28,406 bases of DNA from a virus, in the IMG/VR virus record IMGVR_UViG_3300008267_000303, positions 1 to 28,406 of that record, one strand, 5' to 3'. This document shows positions 1 to 7,200 of this stretch, piece after piece. Position 1 is the first letter of the stretch. Every line of letters begins with the position of its first letter. A model generated the notes under the pieces. That model saw only the letters and a program-made list of their open reading frames with translations, did not search any database and was not told where the DNA came from. A program made the position numbers and the translations under genes.

Positions 1-312
1 ATCAAGTGAATTAGCTTCCCAAATTGGGTAGAAGTGTAGTCCGATGGCATTGCTGCTCGGAACGACGGCTCCCGATATGATGTTGTTTCCATAAAGAAGA
101 CTTCCGGCTACAGGTTCGCGGATGCCATCAATGTCAACTGGTGGAGCCGCAACGAATGCAATGATAAAGCAGATGGTGGCTGCAAGGAGACAAGGAACCA
201 TCAGTGTCCCAAACCAGCCTACATAAAGACGGTTGTCGGTCGAAGTGACCCAATTACAAAAAGAGTCCCAAGGATTAACCTGGGACTTAGGGGCTGCGAG
301 TGTAGCAGTCAT
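1..312 (-). CDS. psbA: Photosystem II D1 protein, N-terminal 104 residues (runs off window)
   Basis: The minus-strand frame starting at the ATG at 312-310 is open to base 1 and encodes the first 104 residues of D1. Recognisable D1 segments are [18 protein letters not shown] near residues 21-38, the first transmembrane helix around residues 36-56, then [20 protein letters not shown] and [20 protein letters not shown] up to residue 96. D1 is the photosystem II reaction-centre subunit that is rapidly damaged in light. Phage copies keep host electron transport running during infection, so energy and dNTP synthesis continue. The gene lies 8 bases after the RlpA-like gene and follows hli, the usual photosynthesis cassette of cyanopodoviruses. 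The C-terminal part lies outside the window. No strong Shine-Dalgarno sequence is visible before the ATG. Confidence 0.97.
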   Translation of the reverse strand, partial: MTATLAAPKSQVNPWDSFCNWVTSTDNRLYVGWFGTLMVPCLLAATICFIIAFVAAPPVDIDGIREPVAGSLLYGNNIISGAVVPSSNAIGLHFYPIWEANSLD

Positions 313-320
313 GATTGAAG

Positions 321-641
321 TTAGTTTAGTCGAGTTACTTTTACCCGTCCAACTCCAGAGCCAGTGAGACCGATTGCATCAGCCGCACCTTTACTGAGAT
401 CTAATCCTCTGTTATAAGCATAAGGACCACGATCATTTACCCTCACAATGGCACACCTCTGGAAACAAACTCTAAGTCGTGTTCCGAAGGGGAGTGTCTT
501 GTGCGCTGCAGTAAGGGATTGTTGATTAAACCGTTCACCATTAGCGGTAAGGTTACCGTGGAATCCAGGACCATACCAAGAACTAATGACTGACAGAGTA
601 GTTAGAATAGGAATCATAATAATAAAGCGAAGAACTTTAAT
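321..641 (-). CDS. RlpA-like double-psi beta-barrel protein with signal peptide, probable ATT start
   Basis: The protein carries the compact RlpA/expansin-like barrel: [18 protein letters not shown], then the [13 protein letters not shown] strand and NDRGPY, ending in a [12 protein letters not shown] stretch. RlpA family proteins act on peptidoglycan outside the cytoplasm. A first ATG at 617-615 would leave no basic N-region and has no Shine-Dalgarno nearby. Extending the same frame to an ATT at 641-639 adds IKVLRFII, giving two basic residues followed by a hydrophobic run ending SVISS, a normal signal-peptide layout. It also places AGGAGG (657-652) 10 bases upstream. I therefore annotate the ATT start, although ATT is rare. 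The gene sits between two tiny basic genes and psbA. Possible roles are cell-wall remodelling at lysis or a virion function; the family assignment is firm, the role is inference. Confidence 0.8.
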   Translation of the reverse strand: MKVLRFIIMIPILTTLSVISSWYGPGFHGNLTANGERFNQQSLTAAHKTLPFGTRLRVCFQRCAIVRVNDRGPYAYNRGLDLSKGAADAIGLTGSGVGRVKVTRLN

Positions 642-658
642 ATTGATTACTCCTCCTA

Positions 659-689
659 ATCCGCCAATACACGCGCAGTATTAGCGGAT
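659..689 (-). other. Hairpin between small basic gene and RlpA-like gene
   Basis: Bases 659-670 and 678-689 form a 12-bp inverted repeat (one G-T wobble) with a 7-base loop, in the gap between the tiny gene ending at 707 and the RlpA-like gene. No T-run follows on the minus strand; instead the RlpA-like Shine-Dalgarno AGGAGG begins two bases after the stem. It could be an RNA-processing or mRNA-stability hairpin ahead of the rlpA-psbA transcript rather than an intrinsic terminator. Confidence 0.55.
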
Positions 690-706
690 CTGCCAATACT
701 TAAGGA

Positions 707-856
707 TTACTTTTTCTTAGCAGTCTTAGCAGCTTGTTTGAATTGAGCTGCGGTGGGTGCTCCTTTAGCACCAGGTTTACGCATCTTTTCTCCACTACCT
801 TTAGCGATCCGTTCACGCTTGGCATGGATGTTTGCGTATAGTCCAGGCTTAGCCAT
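707..856 (-). CDS. Small basic phage protein (49 aa), unknown function
   Basis: ATG at 856-854 overlaps the stop of the preceding gene in a TAATG arrangement, so the two are translationally coupled. The 49-residue product starts [17 protein letters not shown], contains GSGEKMRKPGAKGAPT and ends in a Lys-rich tail (AAKTAKKK). It has no hydrophobic segment. I recall very similar tiny proteins in many marine phage genomes next to structural genes, but no function that I can name. The high positive charge would suit binding to nucleic acid or to an acidic partner. Confidence 0.8.
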   Translation of the reverse strand: MAKPGLYANIHAKRERIAKGSGEKMRKPGAKGAPTAAQFKQAAKTAKKK

Positions 857-996
857 TACTTTTTCTTCTTAGGTTTTGACTTACCTGCACTGCTAAGCGC
901 AGCAGCAACAGCTTGCTTCTGAGGATAACCTTCTGACTTCATCTTGCGGATGTTAGCAGAGACGGTCTTATCAGATGAGCCTTTCTTGAGAGGCAT
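856..996 (-). CDS. Small basic phage protein (46 aa), unknown function
   Basis: ATG at 996-994 overlaps the hli stop by one base (TAATG), and its own stop overlaps the next gene in the same way. The product begins [20 protein letters not shown], continues [15 protein letters not shown] and ends in a Lys-rich tail (KSKPKKKK). The middle resembles the short KQAVAIAL-type helix seen in small phage proteins of unknown function. Its tight coupling with hli and the next basic gene shows that the three are made from one mRNA. Function unknown. Confidence 0.8.
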   Translation of the reverse strand: MPLKKGSSDKTVSANIRKMKSEGYPQKQAVAAALSSAGKSKPKKKK

Positions 997-1169
997 TAGA
1001 ATACTCCAGGGATCAGTTGACCAGTAGTAACGTAAGCGCCGATAGCTGCAATAACGCCAAGCATAGCCAAGCGACCATTGAGAAGTTCGGCTCGTTCATT
1101 GTGAGGAACAGTGTAGTCTTTATCGGTGTACATGGGTGGTTCTTTAGCAAAGATGTTGGTGGTATTCAT
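996..1169 (-). CDS. hli: High-light-inducible protein (Hli/HLIP)
   Basis: This 57-residue product has the single chlorophyll-binding helix of Hli proteins: [20 protein letters not shown] at residues 27-46, preceded by a short polar N-terminus ([20 protein letters not shown]). The ExxNGR-type motif varies slightly (ELLNGR), and the Glu, Asn and Arg ligand positions are present. Hli proteins bind chlorophyll and carotenoid in the thylakoid membrane and protect photosystem II during assembly and repair, which fits the phage psbA gene about 700 bases downstream. The start ATG at 1169-1167 has no obvious Shine-Dalgarno. The gene is too short to stand out by ORF length; the motif identifies it. Confidence 0.93.
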   Translation of the reverse strand: MNTTNIFAKEPPMYTDKDYTVPHNERAELLNGRLAMLGVIAAIGAYVTTGQLIPGVF

Positions 1170-1186
1170 TAACGATAAATTGTCAG

Positions 1187-1474
1187 TTAGACACGCTTCT
1201 TTTTAACTTTAGTGGTAGTTGGTGTTTTTCGTGAAACAGGACTAGATTTGGTAGTAGTGGCTTGCTTAGGCACCGTACTACTAATTGGAAAATTAGGTCC
1301 ACTAATCGGAAGTTTAATATCCTTGATTGGTAGATTAGGTCCACTAATCGGAGGACTGGCATTACCAATTGGTAGATTAGGTCCACTAATCGGAGGACTG
1401 GCATTACCAATATACATGCGATTTCTTGAACCGCTAGAAGCTGTTTTAGACTTTGGTCGTTTTAGAGCTTTCAT
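1187..1474 (-). CDS. Repeat-containing hypothetical protein (95 aa)
   Basis: A basic, low-complexity protein with a Lys/Ser/Thr-rich N-terminus (MKALKRPKSKTASSGSR) and a Thr/Lys-rich C-terminus ending KVKKKRV. The middle is built from tandem 14-residue units: GNASPPISGPNLPI twice, then a diverged KDIKLPISGPNFPI. The repeat is also near-perfect in DNA. No enzymatic motif is visible. It lies between scaffold and hli, the place where capsid decoration or other structural genes are often found, so a virion surface or linker role is possible. The start ATG at 1474-1472 has no clear Shine-Dalgarno. Function not recognised. Confidence 0.65.
   Translation of the reverse strand: MKALKRPKSKTASSGSRNRMYIGNASPPISGPNLPIGNASPPISGPNLPIKDIKLPISGPNFPISSTVPKQATTTKSSPVSRKTPTTTKVKKKRV
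1329..1412. repeat. Tandem 42-bp repeat, two copies
   Basis: Two adjacent 42-base units at 1329-1370 and 1371-1412 differ at only one base, the last. Each encodes one PISGPNLPI-type module of the overlapping gene. A third, diverged unit lies at about 1284-1328 and shares the core ttaggtccactaatcgga. The length is a multiple of three, so copy number could change without shifting the frame. Confidence 0.9.
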
Positions 1475-1488
1475 TAGTTTGATTGAGG

Positions 1489-2255
1489 TTAATAATCAAG
1501 ATTAGACCTCTCAAGTTTAGCAAACACATCCTGTCGATATGCAGGGTCTGTATCATAACGAGGGTCGCTCATAGCACGAACAACCTCAGCTTGAGAGCGG
1601 AATACATCCTTTGTACTAGAAGCAGCTTTACCAGTCAACAGCTGACCATCTACGCCAACTGCATCTTGATAACGACTGAACAATGCTTCAACAGCAAATG
1701 TCATAGCATTCTTATCGCCAGTATCCATTACTGAATCATAGCGATCAATTTCTTTTTGAGTTAGATTATCAGCAGCCCATCGCATCATAGAGCCATACTC
1801 ATCATCGCCACCAGCAATACCACGTAGATCAGACAAGTCGGAATCTGTGATGTCTACTTCTTTAGAAGCATTACCACGCTCAGCCTCAGCACGGTACTCA
1901 AGGTACAACTTAGCAAGATCAGCGGAGCTTAGATTAGACAACTCCCTAAGGGTGTCTTCACTAAACTTACCTTGCAGACCTTCTTCCCAAAGAGCTTCCA
2001 GAATGTTAGTAGATTCAGAATCTTCTTCCTCTACTTCTTCAGCCTCTTCTTGCTGCTCAGGTTCTTCTTCATCAGTGTTACGTGAGCTGGCAGCTCAATG
2101 TAAGCTTGCTCTAGTTCTTCAGCATCACGAAACTTACCAGCAAGAAGTGCTTCCTGTTCAGCAAGTGCTTTCTCACCAATAGCCAAAGACTCTTGTTCTT
2201 CAGCAGTCAGTTCACCTTCTGGTGCTTCATTCGGGTTGTACGTTAGTGTCGTCAT
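1489..2255 (-). CDS. Capsid assembly scaffold protein, reading frame broken once
   Basis: The N-terminal part (2255 down to about 2100) reads MTTLTYNPNEAPEGELTAEE and then LAGKFRDAEELEQAYIEL, typical of T7 gp9-like scaffolds of cyanopodoviruses. In that frame it soon stops at 2031. The next frame is open from about 2096 and reads SRNTDEEEPEQQ, a very acidic stretch, then NILEALWEEGLQGKFSEDTL and SSADLAKLYLEYRAEAERGN, ending SNLDY at 1489. Joining the two gives about 255 residues, a normal scaffold with an acidic middle. The join needs one base restored (or a -1 shift) near 2083-2097, exactly at a 15-base odd palindrome. It could be a sequencing error, a real mutation or recoding; no classical slippery heptamer is visible. 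The scaffold guides procapsid formation with the portal (upstream) and the capsid protein (outside the window). Confidence 0.82.
2083..2097. repeat. 15-base odd palindrome at the scaffold frameshift
   Basis: TGAGCTG at 2083-2089 and CAGCTCA at 2091-2097 are perfect inverted arms around a single central base. The scaffold reading frame changes within this element. Such tight inverted repeats can cause small deletions during replication or base-calling loss during sequencing. Confidence 0.85.
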
Positions 2256-2454
2256 AAGAGGTGGCGTGGATTACTTTAAGATTACCGAGACCTACTTTTT
2301 CTACATAGCTAGTGCTGCGACCAAGTACAGGTGTACCAATCTTAGCTTTAGGAGCATACTTATTAACAGTAGGCTCAGGTGCTGTAGGCTCAGTGGTCTC
2401 GATTACTTCAGGCTCAGCCTTGCGGCGCTGCCGCTTGAGGGATTGGTTGTCCAT
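2227..2454 (-). CDS. Small protein between portal and scaffold (75 aa)
   Basis: ATG at 2454-2452 lies inside the last 41 bases of the portal gene, and the end overlaps the scaffold start by 29 bases. Such packing argues for a real, coupled gene. The product begins MDNQSLKRQRRKAEPEVIET, has a Pro/Thr/Glu-rich stretch to about residue 32, then KIGTPVLGRSTSYVEKVGL. No known motif. The position between portal and scaffold suggests a minor structural or assembly role. Confidence 0.72.
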   Translation of the reverse strand: MDNQSLKRQRRKAEPEVIETTEPTAPEPTVNKYAPKAKIGTPVLGRSTSYVEKVGLGNLKVIHATSYDDTNVQPE

Positions 2455-3988
2455 TTAGTTGTGGATTCTTAGAAGGATCATTTATAGGAGCAGATGCAAG
2501 CTGACCTGCCTGCTTAGTCAACTCTAGCTGTTGCTGTTGTTGCATAGCAGCTGCTTGTTCAGCTTGTACTTCTTGCATACTACGGACAAGGTTAAGGACA
2601 TCTATGCCTTGTGCAGCAGCAAGTCGCTTAATGACCTCTTCAGGGTTTACATAAGTTTGGATAGCCTGTGGTCCCATTGTCTGTGCAATGGTCATCAGGA
2701 AAGCACCGAGGCTTTCTCTATCCTGTCCCCTACCAATTGCATTAATACCAGCAACAATGGTAGGACGCACGATTCCCTTAGGAATACGTGGAATGTCCCC
2801 AGTCTTTTGATACACTGCCAACTTACGATTGAGGTAAGGGACAAGAAAGTCAACAGTCAACATGGAGAATAGACCACCAAGTTGGGCTTCCAGTTCGAGT
2901 TGAGTCATTCGAACTTCTTCAGCTGTAGTTCTTTCGCTATTCCGTACATTCATGATTAGGAATGCTTCAGAGATACGCCGCTCAAGTTGAGCAGACATTT
3001 CATAAGCAGTCCTAAAGTCAGCTGTCTTACCTACTTGAACAACCCCGATATCTTCGGGGCGTCCTTGAACGATTGCACCGTTGCCTGCAGCGGCCAGGGT
3101 GGCGGGTTTAGTCGTGCTTGAGGGTGACACTACGAAGACAACCTTAGCGGCTGCTGCAGAGCCTTCTACGAGTGCCTGAGTGAGTGCTTCGAGAGACTTA
3201 AGATCTCCCATAAACTCTTCTACTCTACCCCGTCCGTAGCTTTCACCATCAACTGAATTAAACCTAAGTGCAATCCAAGGAGATGCTTCAATAGGTGCTT
3301 TACCAAAAGACTTAGGAAGGATTTTATCGTACACCTCTTGATGCCAGACATAACGATTGTTGTCTCGCTTTACATGAGTGTACACATCTACTTCATCACG
3401 ATAGGCATCTGCCTCATCATTGCCAGGAGTGTTAGGCTTTGGCTCTTGAGGAATCAGATCACCTAGTACTTTTTTAGAGATTCTCTCTTTGGTAACAATT
3501 TCAATTACATTGCCGTCACCATCTCGATCTACAACGTAGCGATTAAGAGGATACAAACGGAGTCCATCTTTACCCATGAAGATAAGTGCGTTACCTCCTA
3601 CGACAAGATGCTTAAGTGCTTGGTGTACAATCACACGATCATCACTAGAAGCAATAGCTTCCATGATTGTCCTCTCAACCTTAGCAAAAGCTAGGTCAAG
3701 CTCAGACTTAATAGCAGGATCATACTGACCAAGCATTGACTCATCCACTTGTAGCTTAAAGAAGCTAGTCTGTGGAGGAAGCAAAGCAAGCATCAGTTTA
3801 GAGGCAAGGGTGACTACACCTTTAGCACCAACTGACTGCCAAGGAGATGGCAAAGGTTGTGCTTGTTTAGTGAAGTCATCATCGTCACGAATGACATATG
3901 GGAGTGTTAGGTCCGCTGCTCTACGAGCTACGGTGAGATATTGGTTGCGGTCACCAGTAAGGAAATCATACCGTTGTTTAGCTGACAT
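2414..3988 (-). CDS. Portal (head-tail connector) protein, T7 gp8-like
   Basis: The 524-residue product is close to the length of T7 gp8 (536). It begins MSAKQRYDFLTGDRNQYLTV, with the RRAADLTLPYVI region at the N-terminus, then a long mixed alpha/beta body including WIALRFNSVDGESYGRGRVE, typical of podovirus portals, and the SEAFLIMNVRNSERTTAEEV helix region. The C-terminus is Gln/Ala-rich (MQQQQQLEL). The portal forms the dodecameric ring through which the terminase packages DNA and to which the tail attaches. Its start overlaps the stop of the preceding gene by one base at 3988. It is followed by a small gene and the scaffold, matching the T7 gp8-gp9 order. Confidence 0.93.
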   Translation of the reverse strand: MSAKQRYDFLTGDRNQYLTVARRAADLTLPYVIRDDDDFTKQAQPLPSPWQSVGAKGVVTLASKLMLALLPPQTSFFKLQVDESMLGQYDPAIKSELDLAFAKVERTIMEAIASSDDRVIVHQALKHLVVGGNALIFMGKDGLRLYPLNRYVVDRDGDGNVIEIVTKERISKKVLGDLIPQEPKPNTPGNDEADAYRDEVDVYTHVKRDNNRYVWHQEVYDKILPKSFGKAPIEASPWIALRFNSVDGESYGRGRVEEFMGDLKSLEALTQALVEGSAAAAKVVFVVSPSSTTKPATLAAAGNGAIVQGRPEDIGVVQVGKTADFRTAYEMSAQLERRISEAFLIMNVRNSERTTAEEVRMTQLELEAQLGGLFSMLTVDFLVPYLNRKLAVYQKTGDIPRIPKGIVRPTIVAGINAIGRGQDRESLGAFLMTIAQTMGPQAIQTYVNPEEVIKRLAAAQGIDVLNLVRSMQEVQAEQAAAMQQQQQLELTKQAGQLASAPINDPSKNPQLNGQPIPQAAAPQG

Positions 3989-4935
3989 TAGATAGTAAGT
4001 CCTCCAAGACTACCAAGTGCTCCAGCAAGCCCACTAAGACCGCTGGTAAGACCAGTACCTGCACTAGAACCGATGCCCATGTTACCACGTAGGAATCCAG
4101 AGCGACCTTGTGGACGACGAGGGTTAGTCCTGATACCACCAACATTATAGTTTTGGCCAGCACCATAGAGACGCATTGGTTCTTGTGTTTGGAGACTACT
4201 GATTGCCTGCTGAAGAGGGTCAAACATTCCCTGCATCTGCTGAGCAAACATGTTAGGCAGATTGTTCAACATATTAAGATAATCTTGGTCATCTTGGTTG
4301 TATGCTGACTCCACACCAGACATGTAATCATTGATGCCAGCTGTGATGCCTTCATCAATCAGCTTTTGGATCTCCTCTTCAGTTAAACCTGGAGTAGTAG
4401 TAGTAGTAGTAGCATCTGTGGTAACTGTAGGTGCAGCCATAGTTTGAGGGCGAACAGCAAGCCGTCCACCACCACGGATCTGCATACCACCAGGAATAAA
4501 CCCAGTACCTGGAACAGCTGCAGATCCACCCATTTGCTGACCCTTAACAACCACTCCAGCTGAGCCAGGGGTACCAATAGCTCCAGCCAAAGCTCGGCCA
4601 ATATTACCAGTGCCAAAGTTGGGTTGGTTAAAAGTTGTAGCTTTGCCTGCATCCTTGATGAGCATATTAGCTGCACCAGAATTGAGAGCAATGGTCTGCT
4701 TCTCTGCTTCTTTCAGGTTTTTATTAACTATATCCAATTGCTGGATAATCTTCTGCATAGAAGTTCCAGTATCCTTTTGGATTTGCTGGATCTCTTGCTT
4801 AGTAATACCACCAGAGCCTGCAGAACGAATAGCCTCACGTACTGTAGGTTTCTCTTGCTTGGCAGGTGCACCCATTGGGTTTACACCAGCATTAGTTTGA
4901 ACTTTTGCTGGTTGATTTTTCTTTTTAGGAGCCAT
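3988..4935 (-). CDS. Putative virion-associated protein (315 aa), unknown
   Basis: A low-complexity protein with a basic N-terminus (MAPKKKNQPAKVQT) and a predicted helical region around residues 45-85 (KQEIQQIQKDTG then IIQQLDIVNKNLKEAEKQT). A Gly/Ala-rich middle follows, with a run of Thr at about residues 176-182, an acidic helix (LTEEEIQKLIDEGI) and a Gly/Ser/Leu-rich tail ending LGSLGGLTI. No catalytic motif is seen. It lies immediately before the portal, with a one-base overlap, so it is probably translated with it and may be a structural or core protein. Proteins of this style precede the portal in other cyanopodoviruses as I recall; function is not established. Confidence 0.78.
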   Translation of the reverse strand: MAPKKKNQPAKVQTNAGVNPMGAPAKQEKPTVREAIRSAGSGGITKQEIQQIQKDTGTSMQKIIQQLDIVNKNLKEAEKQTIALNSGAANMLIKDAGKATTFNQPNFGTGNIGRALAGAIGTPGSAGVVVKGQQMGGSAAVPGTGFIPGGMQIRGGGRLAVRPQTMAAPTVTTDATTTTTTPGLTEEEIQKLIDEGITAGINDYMSGVESAYNQDDQDYLNMLNNLPNMFAQQMQGMFDPLQQAISSLQTQEPMRLYGAGQNYNVGGIRTNPRRPQGRSGFLRGNMGIGSSAGTGLTSGLSGLAGALGSLGGLTI

Positions 4936-5125
4936 TGTTTTCTTCTGTGAGACGATGGTTAATCCACTCGACCACAGAACGTTGGCCAGAGCGGTACATT
5001 ATGAGATTAGTAGGATCATCCGGGTGGGGATTGGTTGGTGGAAAGTTCTCATTAAGTTCAGCAATGAGTGAGCTGAGCTGGAGACCATGTGTCTCAAGCG
5101 TATTGAGGTAGATTGGGGTTTGCAT
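4925..5125 (-). CDS. Small conserved-type phage protein (66 aa)
   Basis: ATG at 5125-5123 overlaps the end of the ribonucleotide reductase beta gene by 32 bases, and the stop overlaps the next gene by 11 bases. The product begins MQTPIYLNTLETHGLQLSSL, contains NPHPDDPTNLIMYRSGQRSV and ends EWINHRLTEENN. The MYRSGQRSVVEW helix is a pattern I have seen in short proteins of T7-like cyanophages. Soluble, no membrane segment. Function unknown. Confidence 0.78.
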   Translation of the reverse strand: MQTPIYLNTLETHGLQLSSLIAELNENFPPTNPHPDDPTNLIMYRSGQRSVVEWINHRLTEENNGS

Positions 5126-5810
5126 GTTCGAAGAAAGCAGGCATTCTGGCTCGACGTGTGTCGGAAAGCTCAGGTGCTTTACCTTGATACATCAAAGAGT
5201 CGCTGGAATCCAGCCAAAATTTTTTGTCTAAATATTTATTTGAGGTATTTTTACCTAGAGGTTCAAGCACCCAATTAATGGTTGCCTTCCTGAGGCGATC
5301 GAGAGAAGGACTCCAATTGAGACCAAGCTCAGTACATACCAGGCTATTCGCTGCCACATGGACTTGTTCATCACGAGAGATATCAGCGCTTACTGTTCGG
5401 AGACCAGCATCACCGTTAAATCTGAAGAGTGGGAGGAGCACAAAGAAAATTGCACGCTCGGCAACCAACGCTTTGAGGATTGTGTGATCTGGATGAGCAA
5501 TCCAGGCGTCCCTAAGACGCTTCGCTTCAGCTTCAGCTTTTTCATCAACGCCGATAGCGTTGGCGATGTAACCGAGTGCAAGGTCGTGATTTTCCTCGTC
5601 CTTGATATTGGATTGAAGGAGATCCCTCGCCAAGTTTGGAACTTCATTCTTCAGTGCATCAGTAATAAAATCTCCGACAGGAAGCTCCATATGTCGAATA
5701 GCTAGGGCACGGTAGATTGTTTCTTCCGCACCTTCAGCAAGCTTCCCAGCTGTGGTCTGTACCGGAGACCACTTCCGTTTACGATCTAGTAGTTTTTGAT
5801 AGGGGTTCAT
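5094..5810 (-). CDS. Class I ribonucleotide reductase beta subunit, ferritin-like, no radical Tyr at the expected site
   Basis: The 238-residue product has the four-helix ferritin-like metal-binding pattern. The visible ligands are E42 (region HMELPVGD), E72 and H75 (DEENHD), E118 (VAERAIFF), and E148 and H151 (DEQVH). This is the E / ExxH / E / ExxH layout of R2 proteins, although it is shorter than most. In standard class Ia/b enzymes the radical Tyr lies four residues after the first ExxH His; here that residue is Leu79. The start ATG at 5810 overlaps the alpha-subunit stop in ATGA, so the subunits are translationally coupled. A TTG three codons earlier is possible. I recall that the beta gene of phage P-SSP7 was long overlooked and led to its enzyme being misnamed class II; this gene looks like its counterpart. 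It would generate the radical for dNTP synthesis. Confidence 0.85.
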   Translation of the reverse strand: MNPYQKLLDRKRKWSPVQTTAGKLAEGAEETIYRALAIRHMELPVGDFITDALKNEVPNLARDLLQSNIKDEENHDLALGYIANAIGVDEKAEAEAKRLRDAWIAHPDHTILKALVAERAIFFVLLPLFRFNGDAGLRTVSADISRDEQVHVAANSLVCTELGLNWSPSLDRLRKATINWVLEPLGKNTSNKYLDKKFWLDSSDSLMYQGKAPELSDTRRARMPAFFEHANPNLPQYA

Positions 5811-7198
5811 TCGCCGCAATTACAATCAGGAGCAGGATCATTAAGAAGAGACTCCAGGTATGCGGTAACGTCACCATCATCCAATGCGGCATAGGCATCA
5901 GACTTGTCTTGAACGTCACCCATTACTTGGAGACTGTAGTAAAGAGAAGTCTGTGGACTTGCCAACCAATCTTCGATGAATTGCTCATCATAGGTAACCA
6001 CATCTGACCAGCTGTTGAATGAGTAACCATGCAACAGTCCAGTGCTATCGAGAAGTCGAACGATACCGTCAACTACTCGCTTGTATGCATCCCAGCCAAC
6101 TTCTGACGCGACCTCTACAGGACCGTAGTCGAAGCTCTGGACGCCAAAGGTTCCGCTATCGCGGTCTACTTGGCGGGCAATGGGAGGGGCGATCTCAGGG
6201 GTGGTGGTGTACCCATCGAGATCAGTGTAACGATAGCTGCAGGAGGCTGTAGGAGCGATTGCAAAGGCACGTTCCATACGATTGTACTTAGCTACCTCTG
6301 CAGCGGCTTGTACGCCCGCCTGAAGCTCTTGGGCGATCACATAGCCAGGAGTAGTAGGGTAAGGTCGGCCACTATTCAATGCCTCAAGAGCAAGACCGAA
6401 ATCATTGTAACTTACACCTTGCTGTCGGAGAAGGTTGGCAAGTCCCAGCATTCCGAGACCGACTTGGCGATCAGTCTCTGAAGGGAGGTATTCTCCGCTT
6501 TCTCCAACATTTGTTTTGCCGTGAAGTGAGCACAGTTCGGACATTCCGTGAACAAACGCACCTCGAATTTCATCGAGTTCACATCCGCCGAGGTTAACAT
6601 GTTGAAGTAGACAGGTACCCCGTGAGGGCAGGTATACCTCCAGGCAAACGTTACCCCGGATTCGATTTCCATTTTTGTCTACCTTAGTTTTGTTAAGCCA
6701 AATGTCACCCTTCTTGATACCTTCAAGGAGGGCATCCTTTACTTCTTGGCTAGTCTCTTTCCACCAATGGTCGTTGATGTTAACACAACGCTTTACCCAC
6801 GGCAGTTCACTGCGACTAGCAGTAATGAATTCAAGTACATCAGGGTGGCTCAAATCGAGATGACACACCACAGCACCATTTTTGTACACACCCCCACGAC
6901 GGAGGATCTCATTAAGTGTAGAGTAAATCTTAGCAAATGATACAGGTCCAGATGCAACTAGTCCTTTACCATTCTCAGCTCCTTTGGGTCGCAGTTTGCT
7001 AAGGTGGACAGCAACGCCTGCACCGTATCGGAGTGCATGGCTGACGAAACGCCAACTGGCTTCAATTCCATTTTCTCCTTCCATAGTGTCTTCCACAACG
7101 AAGACGGTACAGGAGACAGGCAAGCGAGAGGTTGGGTCATCAATCCAGGATTGTACACGGCCAGTACGAGCAATAAGTTCTTTAGGTGGTTTCGACAT
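5807..7198 (-). CDS. Class I ribonucleotide reductase alpha subunit (cyanophage type)
   Basis: The 463-residue protein keeps the catalytic core but lacks an N-terminal ATP cone. Visible residues are Cys30 (LPVSCTVFV), the NVCLE motif at 183-187 with thiyl-radical Cys185, Cys196 (TCLLQHVNL) as likely redox partner, APTASCSYRY in the finger region, and a Tyr pair at 420-421 (SLYYSLQ) that matches the class I radical-transfer tyrosines. The C-terminal tail has a CNC pair for reduction by thioredoxin or glutaredoxin. The Tyr pair and the adjacent beta gene support class I rather than B12-dependent class II. It converts ribonucleotides to deoxyribonucleotides for phage replication. The start ATG at 7198-7196 lies just after the MazG-like stop; an in-frame TTG is two codons upstream. 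Confidence 0.92.
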   Translation of the reverse strand: MSKPPKELIARTGRVQSWIDDPTSRLPVSCTVFVVEDTMEGENGIEASWRFVSHALRYGAGVAVHLSKLRPKGAENGKGLVASGPVSFAKIYSTLNEILRRGGVYKNGAVVCHLDLSHPDVLEFITASRSELPWVKRCVNINDHWWKETSQEVKDALLEGIKKGDIWLNKTKVDKNGNRIRGNVCLEVYLPSRGTCLLQHVNLGGCELDEIRGAFVHGMSELCSLHGKTNVGESGEYLPSETDRQVGLGMLGLANLLRQQGVSYNDFGLALEALNSGRPYPTTPGYVIAQELQAGVQAAAEVAKYNRMERAFAIAPTASCSYRYTDLDGYTTTPEIAPPIARQVDRDSGTFGVQSFDYGPVEVASEVGWDAYKRVVDGIVRLLDSTGLLHGYSFNSWSDVVTYDEQFIEDWLASPQTSLYYSLQVMGDVQDKSDAYAALDDGDVTAYLESLLNDPAPDCNCGE

Positions 7199-7200
7199 TA

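Noticed and set aside
1183-1505. Other-frame and plus-strand ORFs over the 42-bp repeat
   Set aside because: They are open because the repeat is periodic by three; the minus-strand basic protein fits the gene chain better.
5807-7198. Naming the reductase a B12-dependent class II enzyme
   Set aside because: The adjacent ferritin-like beta gene and the C-terminal Tyr pair and Cys tail point to class I.
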